Below, in pieces: positions 1 to 10,570 of a DNA stretch of 64,000 nucleotides. Made by a program: the position numbers and the translations under genes. The DNA comes from Mytilus californianus. Taxonomy: Eukaryota; Mollusca; Bivalvia; Mytilida; Mytilidae. The stretch is from contig NW_026262734.1 in NCBI RefSeq assembly GCF_021869535.1, positions 97,531,285-97,595,284 of the forward strand, read 5' to 3'. How positions within the stretch are numbered: position 1 is the first letter of the stretch; every line of letters starts with the position of its first letter. The notes below the pieces were generated by a model, which worked only from the letters and a program-made list of their open reading frames with translations, had not been told where the DNA came from and did no database searches.

Positions 1-415
1 GTTACACCACTGTCCCAGCTTCGGGATGGGTTGCTCACAAACATGTTGTTGTACTGTTACACCGCTGTCCGAAATTAGGGGGAGGATTGGGATCCCGCTA
101 ACATGTTTAACCCCGCCACATTCTGTATGTATGTGCTTGTCCCAAGTCAGGAGCATGTAATTCAGTGGTTGCCGTTTGTTGCTTTTTTATACATATTTGT
201 GTTTCGTTCATTTTTTTGTACATTAATTCGGCCGTTAGTTTTCTCGATTGAATTGTTTTACATTTTTGATTTCGGGGCCTTTTATAGCTGACTGCGGTGT
301 AGGCTTTGCTTATTGTCGAAGGCCGTACGGTGACTTATGTCTGTTGATTTCTGTGTCATTTGATCTCTTGTGGAAAGTTGTCTCATTTGCAATCATAGCA
401 CATCTTCGTTTTCAT
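1..415 (+). repeat. Mussel dispersed repeat, family A, 5' end cut by window
   Basis: This is one copy of a repeat found at least nine times in the window. Diagnostic blocks are a 'gttacaccRctgtcc' start, AACATGTTTAACCCCGCC, GTCCCAAGTCAGGAGC, a GGCCGTTAGTTTTCTCG block, GGGGCCTTTTATAGCTGA, GAAGGCCGTACGGTGA and an end near GTTGTCTCATTTGCAATCAT. Other copies are at 10150-10430, 12003-12215, 15028-15350, 44277-44510, 45862-46035, 59287-59525 and 62208-62520. The first 60 bases look like a second, partial start of the same unit. Short open frames here are not conserved as proteins. Orientation is arbitrary: '+' is the strand ending in the GTCTCATTGGCAATCAT-like block. Confidence 0.8.
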
Positions 416-520
416 ATCCACCCTGCCATATTCTTTATTTGCCTGTCCCAGGGATGGAGCCTGTAGTTTAATGGTTGTCGTTGGTTCCTGTCTCGACTCA
501 TATTTGATATTTTGGGGTGG
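416..520 (+). repeat. Second partial family A fragment
   Basis: After the first copy ends, a shorter stretch again gives the CTGTCCCAGGGATGGAGCCTG / GTGGTTGTCG-like block seen inside family A, including 'ggttgtcgttggtt'. It is diverged and lacks both family ends, so it is read as a fragment. Confidence 0.5.
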
Positions 521-644
521 GGGACAGAAGGATTTCATATATGAATATGGTTGCCTGGTAAGAGCTGAAAAATAGGCATGATTAGCGACAGACTGAAATG
601 AATAATAATGCCCTCTCTTCCCTTCCCAATCCTTCATCTATAAA

Positions 645-708
645 TTTAAACTGACCACCACGGAATATCCCAATAGTGTTGAAAGTAGCGTTAAACACCA
701 ATCAATCA
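645..708 (+). mobile_element. 3' end of a tRNA-derived SINE
   Basis: The block GTTGAAAGTAGCGTTAAAC followed by ACCAATCAATCAAA matches, in the opposite orientation, the tail region of the longer SINE at 27173-27435 (its minus-strand copy ends in the same GTGTTTAA...AGCACTATTG and TTGATTG units). Only the last ~60 bp are present, with no tRNA-like head or central domain. It is a truncated copy. Confidence 0.6.
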
Positions 709-709
709 A

Positions 710-2500
710 AATCCCTTCCCTAGAATATCAAATAATCGTCCCTTAACTGTTATTGTCCGTGTAGTTCTTATATTTATCCAGCTTATCGTCCTACAGGGAT
801 GTCCTACTAAGGCTGGCATACCATAAAAACGTTTATAAAACAGCTCACATTCTAATATATCTGCAGTCATCAATTTATTAATTTCATTTAGACTAAACGA
901 CGCCATGTTTGTTATGTGCCTCTGCCGTCAACCTATCAAAAAAGAAGAGGTGGAAGAGAGCCAGAAGATCTTCCCAATGCAAAAAAAAAAATAAAACAGA
1001 AATGGACTTCTTCTGGCTCACTTCCGAAGAAAAAAAAACCATTGATATGTTTTAAAAACGCCTTGCCCCCTACCCTTCTTTCCAAAAAAATGGCATTATT
1101 AAATATATAAAGATATATATAATCTGTTTACACACACGATGTGTCATGTTGTCAAATAGAAATTGATAGAAAAAAAAACAAAAATCGCCTACTTTTAAAT
1201 CATATTTGGAGCAAGAAGAAAATAACCAATTTGAAAATAAACTACACCACGTTAAGCTTTAACTTTTCATCTTTTTCTTGGTTGCAGCAGCTAAGGTATA
1301 TCATAAGTAAAAGTATTTTATTTATTTTTTCAAAGCTGACCACTCTTCCGAATAAAGACATTTTCCTGTAAGAATAACGACAGAAGTAAGCCATTTGACA
1401 TCACTGTAAAAAATCCAAATTTGTTGCAAGAAGTTCAAACTTTACTTTAAAATATTCTATATCATTAAAAAGAAGACACATTAAGGATTCTGGGGATCTC
1501 AGCAGCTAAGAAAACCACTGAGAAGAAACTTGAATATAGTCTTGTAAAGATTATTTTCCATATAACTTCTATATAACGATTTTATCCATGTAGGGTATCT
1601 GAATTCACGCATGCGCAATATTGACCGGACTGTTTCTTGACAATGTTTGGTTGCCTTATGTCCAGTGGCAAATATGTCACGCATGTTTAGAACAAATATA
1701 ATAGAGATCAAAGGATAAAGAATAGAGTGAAATGGTAAAAACTAAAAGATATAGAATTATAGAAACGATCTTTGATCTAAAACCCCCACCCTCACATACA
1801 CACCATAACCATTACTGCCAATACTCGCATATATACATCTCTATACAAATATCTAAATTTGAACATACCCTCCCCCCTTTATTAAAGAATTAGTTCCGGA
1901 GTATAACAGCTTATGTCTCTACTTGTGAGTTTCTGGTTCTGCTGTCGTAATTAGGTGATTTTTTTTCTACATGTAGTAAAAAAGAGGGGGCTTAGTCAAA
2001 ATAATTGTAACGTCCTGGATGCTTTTTATTCTTTTTTCATGTGTGCCTTCCTGCAACGTCTCTGAGGATCAAGAAAAGTAAAAAATGATATAGCACTAAA
2101 GAACGTCACAATTACATATATCTGGACTTAGAAGGGGGAGGGGGGGCTAGCTATGTATTTTTTTTTATTTCAATGTGTAGACTGTAGGAGAGTTTCTTCA
2201 GAAAAGGTTTTCATTGGAGGTGTTTTTGCCATGCACGCAGGCATCTGTTTTTATCCATGAACAAGTTGTGTGTCAAATTAATTATTATTACTTGTCATTC
2301 GCATTTTTTGCTCGTCCTGGCCATTATTGGCATTAACAGCCAGTGCACGAACTCGCACGAACGCCAAATTTAGTTAGAGGGGCGATATTCTGACGCGTTT
2401 TTTAATTCTTTGTCACTCAAGTTTAGAAAGAAAGGGGAGAAATCCAAACAATTAACGACCAATCACAAACGTTGTTGCAAATTTGACCTTATGACGTCAA
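710..2500. other. AT-rich stretch with no recognised gene
   Basis: Poly-A runs (near 978, 1030 and 1170) and short chance frames, with no protein I recognise. Frames at 706-906, 916-1110 and 1141-1371 are under 80 codons, low in complexity and lysine- or serine-rich as expected from A-rich DNA. No repeat family of this window is evident. Confidence 0.5.
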
Positions 2501-2514
2501 AGAATTTCCCATAA

Positions 2515-2870
2515 TGCAATTATTGCATATAAATAAAAAACTACTATACCAATTGAATAAAAAATATTGCATTCAAATGACATTTTATACCAATTGAATG
2601 AAAAATATTGCATTTGAACGAAAATTATACCATTTGAATGAAAAATTATACCATGTGAATGAAAAAGTATACCATTTGAATGAAAAATTATACCATCTGA
2701 ATAAAAAATATTGCATTTAAATGAAAAAATATACCATTCAAATAAAAAAATATTGCATTTAAATGAAAAAATATACCATTCAAATAAAAAAATATGGCAT
2801 TTAAATGAAGAAATATACCAATTAAATAAGAAATATTGCATTTAAATGAAAAATATCAAATTTTTGCAAC
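2515..2870. repeat. AT-rich tandem array, 21-bp subunit / 42-bp dimer
   Basis: Subunits alternate between a 'gcatttaaatgaaaaaatat' form and an 'accattcaaataaaaaaat' form, giving a 42-bp dimer repeated with variation for about 350 bp. Because 42 is divisible by three, the minus strand stays open for 114 codons (2497-2841) and encodes a heptad-like repeat alternating FLFEWYI and FSFKCNI. This is most simply a by-product of the array and not a gene. Confidence 0.8.
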
Positions 2871-2879
2871 CAATATCAT

Positions 2880-3790
2880 TCCATATTTAACAACGTTACA
2901 GTCATTTGAAAAGTAACAAGGGTGAATACAGATATATGTTTTTCATGTTTACAGACTATGGAAAAGGCATGAGGCCGAAACGTAGAACTTGAACATTGCC
3001 TTTTAAAATTATTGATGTTAATTCAAATCATTGTCTTTTAAAATATCGATTTTTTATTACTCTGCACGAGAGGGTGGCATTAAAAAAGTTATCTCCTTCT
3101 GAGCAATGGGATAGAGTAAAATGTCTCCCCCGTATTAACCTATCAAAATTTGACATTTCAACGTGAAGTATAATAAATAAAATTACTTCCGTTAATTCTG
3201 ATGCCACCTGAATGTAACGTGTTACGCAAACTAAAAGTCAGAGAAACCTTGAAAACTAAATTTTGAGGGTTCCATAGGTGGCTTGTTGCAAGGCAAAATT
3301 TCTGCACCACCCAACTATCCTTTTTTTCAAGTGACAGTCTTTAATTGCGGATCTTCAATCATGTAGATTCCCATTTCATTATCAACCTATTGATTTAGCG
3401 ATAATTTATAGCGTTCTGAATATCCTTGATATATGATCATCATATATTTGCCAATTAACGGAAATCAATCAATTAGTCAGTTGTTTTAAATAAAACATCC
3501 GAATTTCTCATAGTATAGCATAACAAATACAAATAAAACAATTAAACTGGTACAGTTATTTTTGGAACCGGTCTGAACAAACTCTGAAATAGATACTTGT
3601 CTATTGTTGAAAGTGGATCTAGTAATTTGATTTTGTTCGTTTCTGTTTGTATCGGTAAGTTTGTCTTTTTTCCGAGGTATATACATATTGGATGTATACC
3701 TACACAGTAACGTTCCATCCGAATGGGACATTATGTTCGATTCCACATGCAGGTAACATAACACGCTATCTGGATATATGACAACCTTTG
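2880..3790. other. No gene recognised
   Basis: Mixed AT-rich sequence. A 103-codon minus frame at 3486-3797 has no motif I recognise. At 2966-2990 the bases CATGAGGCCGAAACGTAG recall the 3' half of a ribozyme-like or retroelement 3' motif, but the rest is missing. Confidence 0.4.
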
Positions 3791-3796
3791 CACACA

Positions 3797-3880
3797 TTCC
3801 TTTTTAAGGGGGTGCTGCTAAAAGGCGGAAATGGATTACGGAACGGAATAAGGAACGGAAACGGAAAACGGAAACAGAAA
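3797..3880 (+). repeat. GGAAACGGAATACGG-type dispersed repeat
   Basis: GGTGCTGCTAAAAGGCGGAAA is followed by degenerate ACGGAA hexamers. The same head and hexamer run occur in inverse orientation at 13405-13485 (GGTGTTGCTAAACGGCGGAAA). The shared non-repetitive head argues for a dispersed element and against two independent hexamer expansions. Confidence 0.6.
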
Positions 3881-4029
3881 GAATTCACATTTTTTTCATT
3901 TTGGTTATTTATTTTCATAGGCATGTTGTTTACAGTATATTACAAGTCATGTTTACAAGATAGAAAAACAGAAAAATAAATTTAGGAGAAAAGATTGAAA
4001 GCATAAAGTATTGAAATAAATGGCAGGAG

Positions 4030-4037
4030 GTGATGAG
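4030..4037. repeat. Left 8-bp target site duplication of the hAT element
   Basis: GTGATGAG, identical to 4954-4961, directly abuts the left CAGGCATGGGG end. Confidence 0.9.
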
Positions 4038-4953
4038 CAGGCATGGGGCGAATTACATTGCAATGTAATGCATTATATCACAATTACTTTGACCAGACCA
4101 TGCATTATATTACAATTACAATTACATGCATTTATCAAAGTAATGCATTATATTACAATTACTTTTGCAAAGTAATGCCTTGAATTACACATTACATTTG
4201 AAAATTTTATTAGTGAATAGAAAAATTTAAACATTTTGAAAAACAACTAGAAGTCACAAAAGATTCTAGCATATGTAGTAACTGTTCCATGAATTGAATA
4301 TAAGTATACATGTAAAAAGTCTATTTAATTTGACTTTTACAATTTTTAATTATTTTAACTTAATGTTGACTTTACTTTTATAAAATATTTTTTTTGTTGT
4401 TTTTTTTTTTAATTTTAAACGAAATATTTAATTACTGTGAATTACTTCCCTAATTATAAAATAAACATAGACCTTAACTAATGAACAATTGTCTAAATGG
4501 TGAAAATATTGATTGTTAAACAAACTAATTAGTGTTTTATAACAAAGTTTAATTACCTTTTTTTTAAGCAAAACAAAGATATTCTTTGATCTTATGACAA
4601 CAATACAGCTATGCTTTTCAAATATCAATCTTTTTATGCAGGAAAATGTATGAAATAAGATGAAATAAAGAATATATTTTAATGATTAACATATTCTTAG
4701 TTAATCAAGAAATCTTAAATTTGGTTTAGTTAAAACTCCAACAATATGTTAAAGATGTAGTATGTGAAAAAAAGTAATGACATGTAATGCCATGTAATGC
4801 ATGAAATTACACAACTTTTTGCTAAAGTAATGCATTATATTACAATTACATGTAATGCACAAATTGCTGCATTACACATTACATGCAATTACTTGGAAAA
4901 ATGTAATGCATTACCATGCATTACAATTACAAATTTGCATTACCCCATGCCTG
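4038..4953. mobile_element. Non-autonomous hAT-type DNA transposon, 916 bp
   Basis: Both ends carry an 11-bp inverted repeat, CAGGCATGGGG at 4038-4048 and its complement at 4943-4953. The element is flanked by an exact 8-bp direct repeat GTGATGAG (4030-4037 and 4954-4961). An 8-bp target duplication and a CAG-start are the signature of the hAT superfamily. About 150 bp inside each end is filled with palindromic TGTAATGCATTA / ATTACAATTAC words, probably transposase-binding subterminal repeats. The interior is plain AT-rich DNA with no transposase frame (best frame 66 codons), so the element depends on a transposase supplied in trans. The intact duplication suggests a fairly recent insertion. 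Confidence 0.9.
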
Positions 4954-4961
4954 GTGATGAG
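4954..4961. repeat. Right 8-bp target site duplication of the hAT element
   Basis: GTGATGAG, identical to 4030-4037, directly follows the right inverted end. Confidence 0.9.
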
Positions 4962-5930
4962 CCTATGTTTTTAACATATTTAGTAAGGGCATGCATATTG
5001 TACCTAACTTAAAAGCGTAAACCACTTGCAATTGTTTCATTAGTTCATTTATTTTACATTCTACTTTTGCACTTAAGATCATAAACGTACGTCATTCATG
5101 CGATTCACAATAGTCTGTTTGACTTTTCTGATTTTCCAAAAAAAAAAAAAAGGATAAAAATAGATATGGTATAAACGTAAACAAGACAGTAACTCAACAA
5201 CACAAAAATAATCTGCATACGGCAAAAAAAAAACGATGGACATTCGCCTAGATTCTAGATAGGTTGTGGAGTAATTCATTTTTTGGGGAAATGCTTTCCA
5301 TCATTTTTCTTTGTTTCTTTTTTAATTGCTTTGAATTGGAGCTAGTGATGTATCTAGTTGTATTGTTCTGCATTGGTTATTTTCCTGCTATCTTTCTTGT
5401 ATAATAGAAAAAAAACGTAAGAGAAACCCGATGGGACAATCAAGTATGGACAAAAACAGATAAGGAAACCTGGGAACTAGACACAAAAACTATTATCACT
5501 ATATAAATTTTTTTTATGTAACACTTGACAAAATCACTCACAATATACAGAGCCTTTCTCACTCGATTACAATATTGAAGTACGTTTTTGGTAATAACGT
5601 CGAAGAAGCATTACCATATGCTCTCCTAGATTTTAAGGTCAATAAATAGGAATTGGTGTGGGGGAAAAAAAACTGGCGGGAAAACAGTTCATAGATATAC
5701 GATTTGCATAGTACCATTTTCAAGCAAGCCGTAGTCATGTCCGAGGATTTCTAAAAATCAACTTGTCCACAGTGCTTTGAATATCGTGCGGCTTAATTCT
5801 TCTCTGAAAATCCAGTCCCATTCAAGTAGCCGTAATCGTTATTTTATAATAATACAATTGAAAATACTGTCACTCATTCAGTATGATGTTTTAAGCATTA
5901 CTATAACTGAAAACATTAACATATATATGT
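4962..5930. other. No gene recognised
   Basis: AT-rich sequence with poly-A runs near 5140 and 5225. No coding motif and no repeat family recognised. Confidence 0.4.
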
Positions 5931-5937
5931 GAATGCT

Positions 5938-6018
5938 AGTCGTTTCGTAACCTGGTCGTTTCGTACCTGGTCGATTCGTAACTACGTTGATTTGTAACTG
6001 AGACGTTTCGTACCTGGT
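5938..6018. repeat. Short tandem repeat, TCGTTTCGTAACCTGG unit
   Basis: About five degenerate 16-17-bp units built on (A/G)TCGTTTCGTA(A)CCTGG. CG dinucleotides are unusually frequent for this AT-rich DNA. Confidence 0.65.
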
Positions 6019-6409
6019 GTGATTATATATGATAATAAAGTGCGTCTCTATTAGTTTGAATTAATTATTTTAAATCAAACAGTTAAAGAAAATATATATT
6101 TATATACAAATTAATTAACTAGTTTTGTCTCTAGAAGTGTATATATATCTCTTAGAATTGTCTATATATGATTATTGAAGCCAAAATAAATTGCTTGTCT
6201 TTTGTTCTGGTTATTATTTAAAAATGATCAAAGTGTGCATCTAATAATAACTGTGTAAAATTTTATAAGTCTTGACGAATTTGCGCTTTGGTGTTCCTTC
6301 TGTAGTGATATAGGCTCCACCATCGACAGACTAAAACAAGAAACATGAAAGAAACAACTTATGATAGAAAAAAAAGAAGATTAATAAAGAACTAAGCAAA
6401 ATAGAGATG

Positions 6410-6550
6410 AGTGGTGTAAAGTATTGGAGACATCAATGCACTTGGCAGAAGACTAAATGATACTTTGATAAAGACGGGGTACATCTAAATAATGATAGAC
6501 ATTTTAAATTCTTCTGTTCTATTCGTATGTGTGCAAAACTGTACTTGTAA
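6410..6550 (+). pseudogene. Fragment resembling the C-terminus of an SGNH-hydrolase-like protein
   Basis: One plus frame of 47 codons reads ...KYWRHQCTW..., an in-frame TGA, then DKDGVHLNN...KFF.SIRMCAK and a TAA. The pattern W-R-H ... DGVHLN ... S-R recalls the C-terminal block of SGNH/GDSL-like domains, where the D and H of a DxxH motif belong to the catalytic triad; such domains occur in mobile-element-linked proteins of invertebrates. The in-frame stop and the absence of anything recognisable upstream make this a decayed fragment. The family assignment is from motif memory only. Confidence 0.35.
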
Positions 6551-7227
6551 AGTGTAAAATTATGTGCAATCAATTATTTAATAAATAAATATAGATATAT
6601 ATACATCAAGGATTTGTATATGTTACAGGCATTTTCTAAATTTAGGCATTTTGTAAAATGGCTAAAAACTTCAGTCATTTAGATTCAGGCATTTTATACA
6701 CTGACTAATTTTTCTAGGCATTTTACAAAATGCCTGAAATTATTTTATAGAATGAATGTTAAACAAAACTGAACAATTTAAAGTTTGGAACAACAGAGCA
6801 GTTTTATCTAGCATAATAATTACTGAATGTTTCAGCTTGCATTTTAAGAGTTTTACTAATCAAAAATATATTCTGTGGAATTATATTACACAAGCACAAT
6901 TATTTGTTATTTCATAAAATGTTTGGATGACAGAACTGTTACACAATATTTGTCCTGATATTTTGCAAATACATTGTTTGGCATAAAATCTGGTTTTAGC
7001 ACTTACACCACATTTGGAGAAATCTGGACCATGACACATTTAGCTCTTTCAATACCTTTTCTGATAAAAAACTTAACGTTTGACAACATTGGATTTCGCA
7101 ATAAGCACGCACTTCATACATGAATATCTTCTTTTTCATATGTTTCCAAAAGATTCAAAGTGCATTATCATGATAAGTTTGACTTTTATCTTTTTGCTTA
7201 TCGTAGCTTTTAACACATTGAAGCAGA

Positions 7228-7300
7228 TATAACCATGACGGGTGATGCATCTATAGCAGGAGACGCTTACCCTGTCAATAGAAATAGTCTATTTGAATTA
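7228..7300 (+). repeat. Fragment of mussel repeat family D
   Basis: The block CATGACGGGTGATGCAT...GCAGGAGACGCTTACC matches blocks at 32035-32100 and 37090-37150 in which the same spacing is kept. Confidence 0.5.
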
Positions 7301-7599
7301 TAATCAACTTGTTCTCGTCTACTGAATGCAAACAAACAGCAATCAGTCAATTAAAAACAAACTTCTTTTTCCCTGCTTCATATGCTTCACTTCTGTTTTG
7401 AATCTAGATTTTCCAAAAATTCGTTTGTAAATTTTGTTCTATTGAAGGAATAACTTCTTCTGCCATTTTGACAATATCATAAAATTACTATATGACATAC
7501 AGAGTGAGTACATACTTAACGTAGTTTCACTAAAAACTTTCCCAGGAGGTTTTTGAAGAATTAATTAATTTTACAGAACCATTAGTTATTTTCTCTGCA

Positions 7600-8032
7600 A
7601 GATGTTGTGTTTTCTTTTGTTACCTATTCTGACATTGGACTCGGACTTCTTTTAAACTGAGTTTTACTGTGCGTATTGCTGTGTGTTTGTTTATTCTACA
7701 TTGGCTAGAGGTATAGGGGGGAGGGTTGAGATCTCACAAAACATGTTTAACCCCGCCGCATTTTTGCGCCTGTCCCAAGTCAGGAGCCTCTGCCCTTTGT
7801 TAGTCTTGTGTTTTTTTTAATTTTAGTTCATTTATATGTTTTGGAGTTTACTGTGACGTCCATTTTCATTGAACTAGTACACATGTTTGATTAGGGGCCA
7901 GCTGAAGCCCGCTTCCGGGTTCGGAATTTTCTCGCTGTGTTGAAGACCCATTGGTGGCCTTCGGCTGTTTTCTGCTCTTTGGTCGGGTTGTTGTCTCTTT
8001 GACACATTGCCCATTTCCATTCTCAATTTTAT
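7600..8032 (+). repeat. Solo 3' tail of the second RT element (family C)
   Basis: Blocks in order: TTACCTATTCTGACATTGG, ACTCGGACTTCTTTTAAACT, GGCTAGAGGTATAGGGGG, AACCCCGCCGCATTTTTGCG, GTCCCAAGTCAGGAGCCTC, ACTGTGACGTCCATTTTCA, GGGGCCAGCTGAAGCCCGC, TCGCTGTGTTGAAGACCC, then TTGACACATTGCCCATTTCC. The same blocks in the same order lie directly 3' of the RT frame at 60075-60995 (minus strand). This copy therefore looks like a 5'-truncated retrotransposed end that landed inside the inverted-repeat element. The 60-codon frame at 7874-8056 is spurious. Confidence 0.75.
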
Positions 8033-8440
8033 TTGTCCACTTCTTGCCATATGCATTTCAATGATATCCTTTTTCTACAAATTACCTGAAACTGAACAGG
8101 CAATTTGTTTTATGACTAGGTGTTTTTAGTCATTTTATATAATGCCTGTCAAGGTTAGGCATTTTATAAATTGCCTGAAAATTCAGTCATTTTATAAATT
8201 GCCTGAAAATTCAGTCATTTTACAAAATGCCTAAATTTAGAAAATGCCTGTAACATATATATATATCATTCATTCTAAAGGAATTTTGAAATTTGAAAGC
8301 CTCTCTTATTTATATTGCTAGATTTTAAAGCAGTGTTTTGTCAAGATAACTAAAAAAAATCATTATTCTCTTCCTTTATGATCTTTTATTATGACGAAAA
8401 AATTACTTCAGTTTATTCTACGCATCTGATCGTTTGTTTC

Positions 8441-10160
8441 ATAATAATAATAAATTCTGTATTTAACGAAGGTAACTCTTTTAACATACAATTTTTAATC
8501 TCACACGAGGCCTTCACACATTAAGATGATCAATACACATAACAATCAATGCATATAACACAATAATCAATAGAGATGTACACAATTACAAATCTATATA
8601 CACAAGCATGAAAAAGACTGTTGAACTAGCATGGCAAAAATGTCCTAAGAAAAAAGTTAGTCTTCTCATTTTGTTTTGTGATAAAAAGATTGGCACATTT
8701 CACCTTAAAGCTTTCTATATGTCTTGAATCCTTTATATCATTTGGCAAACTATTCCAAATAATTAGACCAGAATATTGAAAAGTCTTTTTGAAGTATTCA
8801 GACTTTGGCCTTAGTAAATGAAGATGTCCAGATGTTGTTGACCTTAGAGAATAACTATATAGATCACTGCACGCAGTAAATTTACTAGTAAGATAATCTG
8901 GCGCTAGTCCATTCATACATTTAAACATTGAAATGGCTTGAAAATATTTCATCCGTGTAAAAATGGTCATCCAATTAAGTTCTTTAAACATTGATATTGA
9001 TGGATAATCACAAGGCTTATTCAAAATTAATCTTGCTGTGCGCTTTTGTAGTTTATGAATCAGCATAATGTTGCAGTTTGCGGTAAGACCCCATATGGTG
9101 CAACAATAGTCAATTATTGGTAATATATAACTGTCATAAAAAAGGATAAGACCTTTGCGTGGCAAGTATCGTTTTAATTTATTTAGCAGGTATAATCTGC
9201 TTGAAAAAAATCTCACATACTTTATCTATGTGAATTGACCATGATAGATTTTTATCAATATGGATACCAAGAAGTTTTTCTACTTCCACACTGTCAAATG
9301 AAGTTTGTTTTTGCGATAATACACACAAGACATCATTACAATTCTCAAGTTTTCTCTCAGATCCCATAAGCATACATTTGGACTTCCTGTTATTTATTAT
9401 CATATTGTTTTCAGCACACCATTCAATTTTTTCAAAGTCTTTATTTAAATGGGAGTTTAAGTTTAAAATAGATTTGGATGATATATGCAAAGTTTCTACT
9501 GGCCAAACACCCGATTATCCAATATATCATTGATATGTAGACTAAATAACACATGGCCAAAACAGTGTATTGAGGGACTCCTGAATCAATGGTAGACCAG
9601 TTTGGTTTTGTCCGATTAACCATGTCTCTTTGCTTGCGGTAGCATAGGGATGCGTCCATCAAACAGTGTTTTACCTAATAGCCCGTAACTGTTTACTTCG
9701 ATTCAAGTTGTTTATGTGGGGCTGTGTCGAAGGCTTTTTCAAAATCTAATATAAAAATATCTGTTTGGTGTCCTTTATCGTTTTTTTTTCTGGCCCATTC
9801 ATTGATGACAGTACATAATTGTGTTTCGCGGCTGTGATACTTACGAAAATTATGTTGTTTTTCGTTGATGATATTACATTTGTATAATGTTCTAGTTGAT
9901 TCATTATGTTGGAGCATACTATATGTTCGAGCATCTGGCAGAGAATGCAAGTTAATGATACTTAGCAGTAGTTTGCTGGGATCGAATGGTCAGCCTTCTT
10001 GAAAAGTGGACATATGTCTGCTGTTCTCTATTCATCTGGTATTAAGCTGGTATTGATGAATTGTTGAAAAGGGTGACTAATAAAAGGTGCTTATTCATTT
10101 GATTTTTTTTTTCGTACTCTAGGGCTTATATCGTCTGGCCAACATGTTTTTGATGTATTG
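8441..10160 (-). pseudogene. Dead LINE reverse transcriptase (CR1/Jockey-like non-LTR retrotransposon)
   Basis: The minus strand gives, over several frames, the ordered signatures of a non-LTR RT: CWPDDISPRV (near 10120), a PANYCPVSLTCI block near 9970, QHNFRKYHSRETQLC (near 9850), DFEKAFDTAPH (near 9730), SGVPQ-TVL (near 9575), IND-I (near 9525), the thumb block WCAENNMIIN (near 9410), and a C-terminal domain with LQKRTARLIL (8626-9216, 196 codons). The catalytic F/YADD box expected shortly after IND-I is absent: only about 13 codons separate it from the next conserved block, so a deletion removed it. At least three frameshifts and several stops confirm a pseudogene. The 3' end shows an ATAATAATAATAA microsatellite tail (8441-8453 on plus), usual for CR1-like elements. 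The 5' side stops where a family A repeat begins. Confidence 0.85.
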
Positions 10161-10430
10161 ATATAAAAATAAGGAGATGTGGTATGATTGCAATTGAGAC
10201 AACTATCCACCAAAGTACAATGAAGTGAATGTAAGCAATTATAGGCAACCGTTAGACCTTCAACCACGAGATAAACCCATACCGTATAGTCGGCTATAAA
10301 TGGCCCCGACATGAAAAACTTGAAACAATTCAATTGATAAAACTAACGGCATAACTTATAACACAATGTAACAAAATAATTTGCGAAAAACAAATATGAC
10401 AAACATGAACCAACGACAACCACTTAACTA
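10150..10430 (-). repeat. Mussel dispersed repeat, family A
   Basis: Contains AGATGTGGTATGATTGC, GAGACAACTATCCACCAAAG, CCCATACCGTATAGTCGGC and AACTAACGGC in family A order, inverted relative to the copy at 1-415. It abuts the LINE remnant at about 10150 and may have interrupted that element. Confidence 0.8.
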
Positions 10431-10570
10431 CAAGATCAATCAGTACACATCCAGCATCCAATGGATTTAGTATAAAGTCGTCATTAACAGTCAGAAAAAA
10501 ACATGAACGTGTGCGATGCCAAACTATAGGTATCAACAGATTGTAGTACCGTGAATGTGCATTGTTACAT

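Larger units (their letters stand above)
6621..8254. mobile_element. 1.63-kb element with 40-bp perfect terminal inverted repeats
   Basis: The bases at 6621-6660 (starting TGTTACAGGCATTTTC) are the exact complement of 8215-8254. Inside each end lie further copies of a palindromic word, GGCATTTTAYAAAATGCC, at 6645-6740 and 8090-8240. The right side has a 27-bp direct unit TTCAGTCATTTTATAAATTG... repeated two and a half times. Flanks are TATA on both sides, compatible with a TA or TATA duplication, although the AT-rich right flank makes this uncertain. There is no transposase frame. The right part (about 7600-8032) is a nested retroelement 3' tail, family C. This is a non-autonomous DNA transposon of a superfamily I cannot name. 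Confidence 0.8.

Noticed and set aside
2960-2995. Hammerhead-like CATGAGGCCGAAACG
   Set aside because: The upstream CUGAUGA half is missing.
10562-10564. ATG at 10562 as a true RT start codon
   Set aside because: It falls within a truncated element; the RT palm motifs that should precede YLDD are absent upstream.
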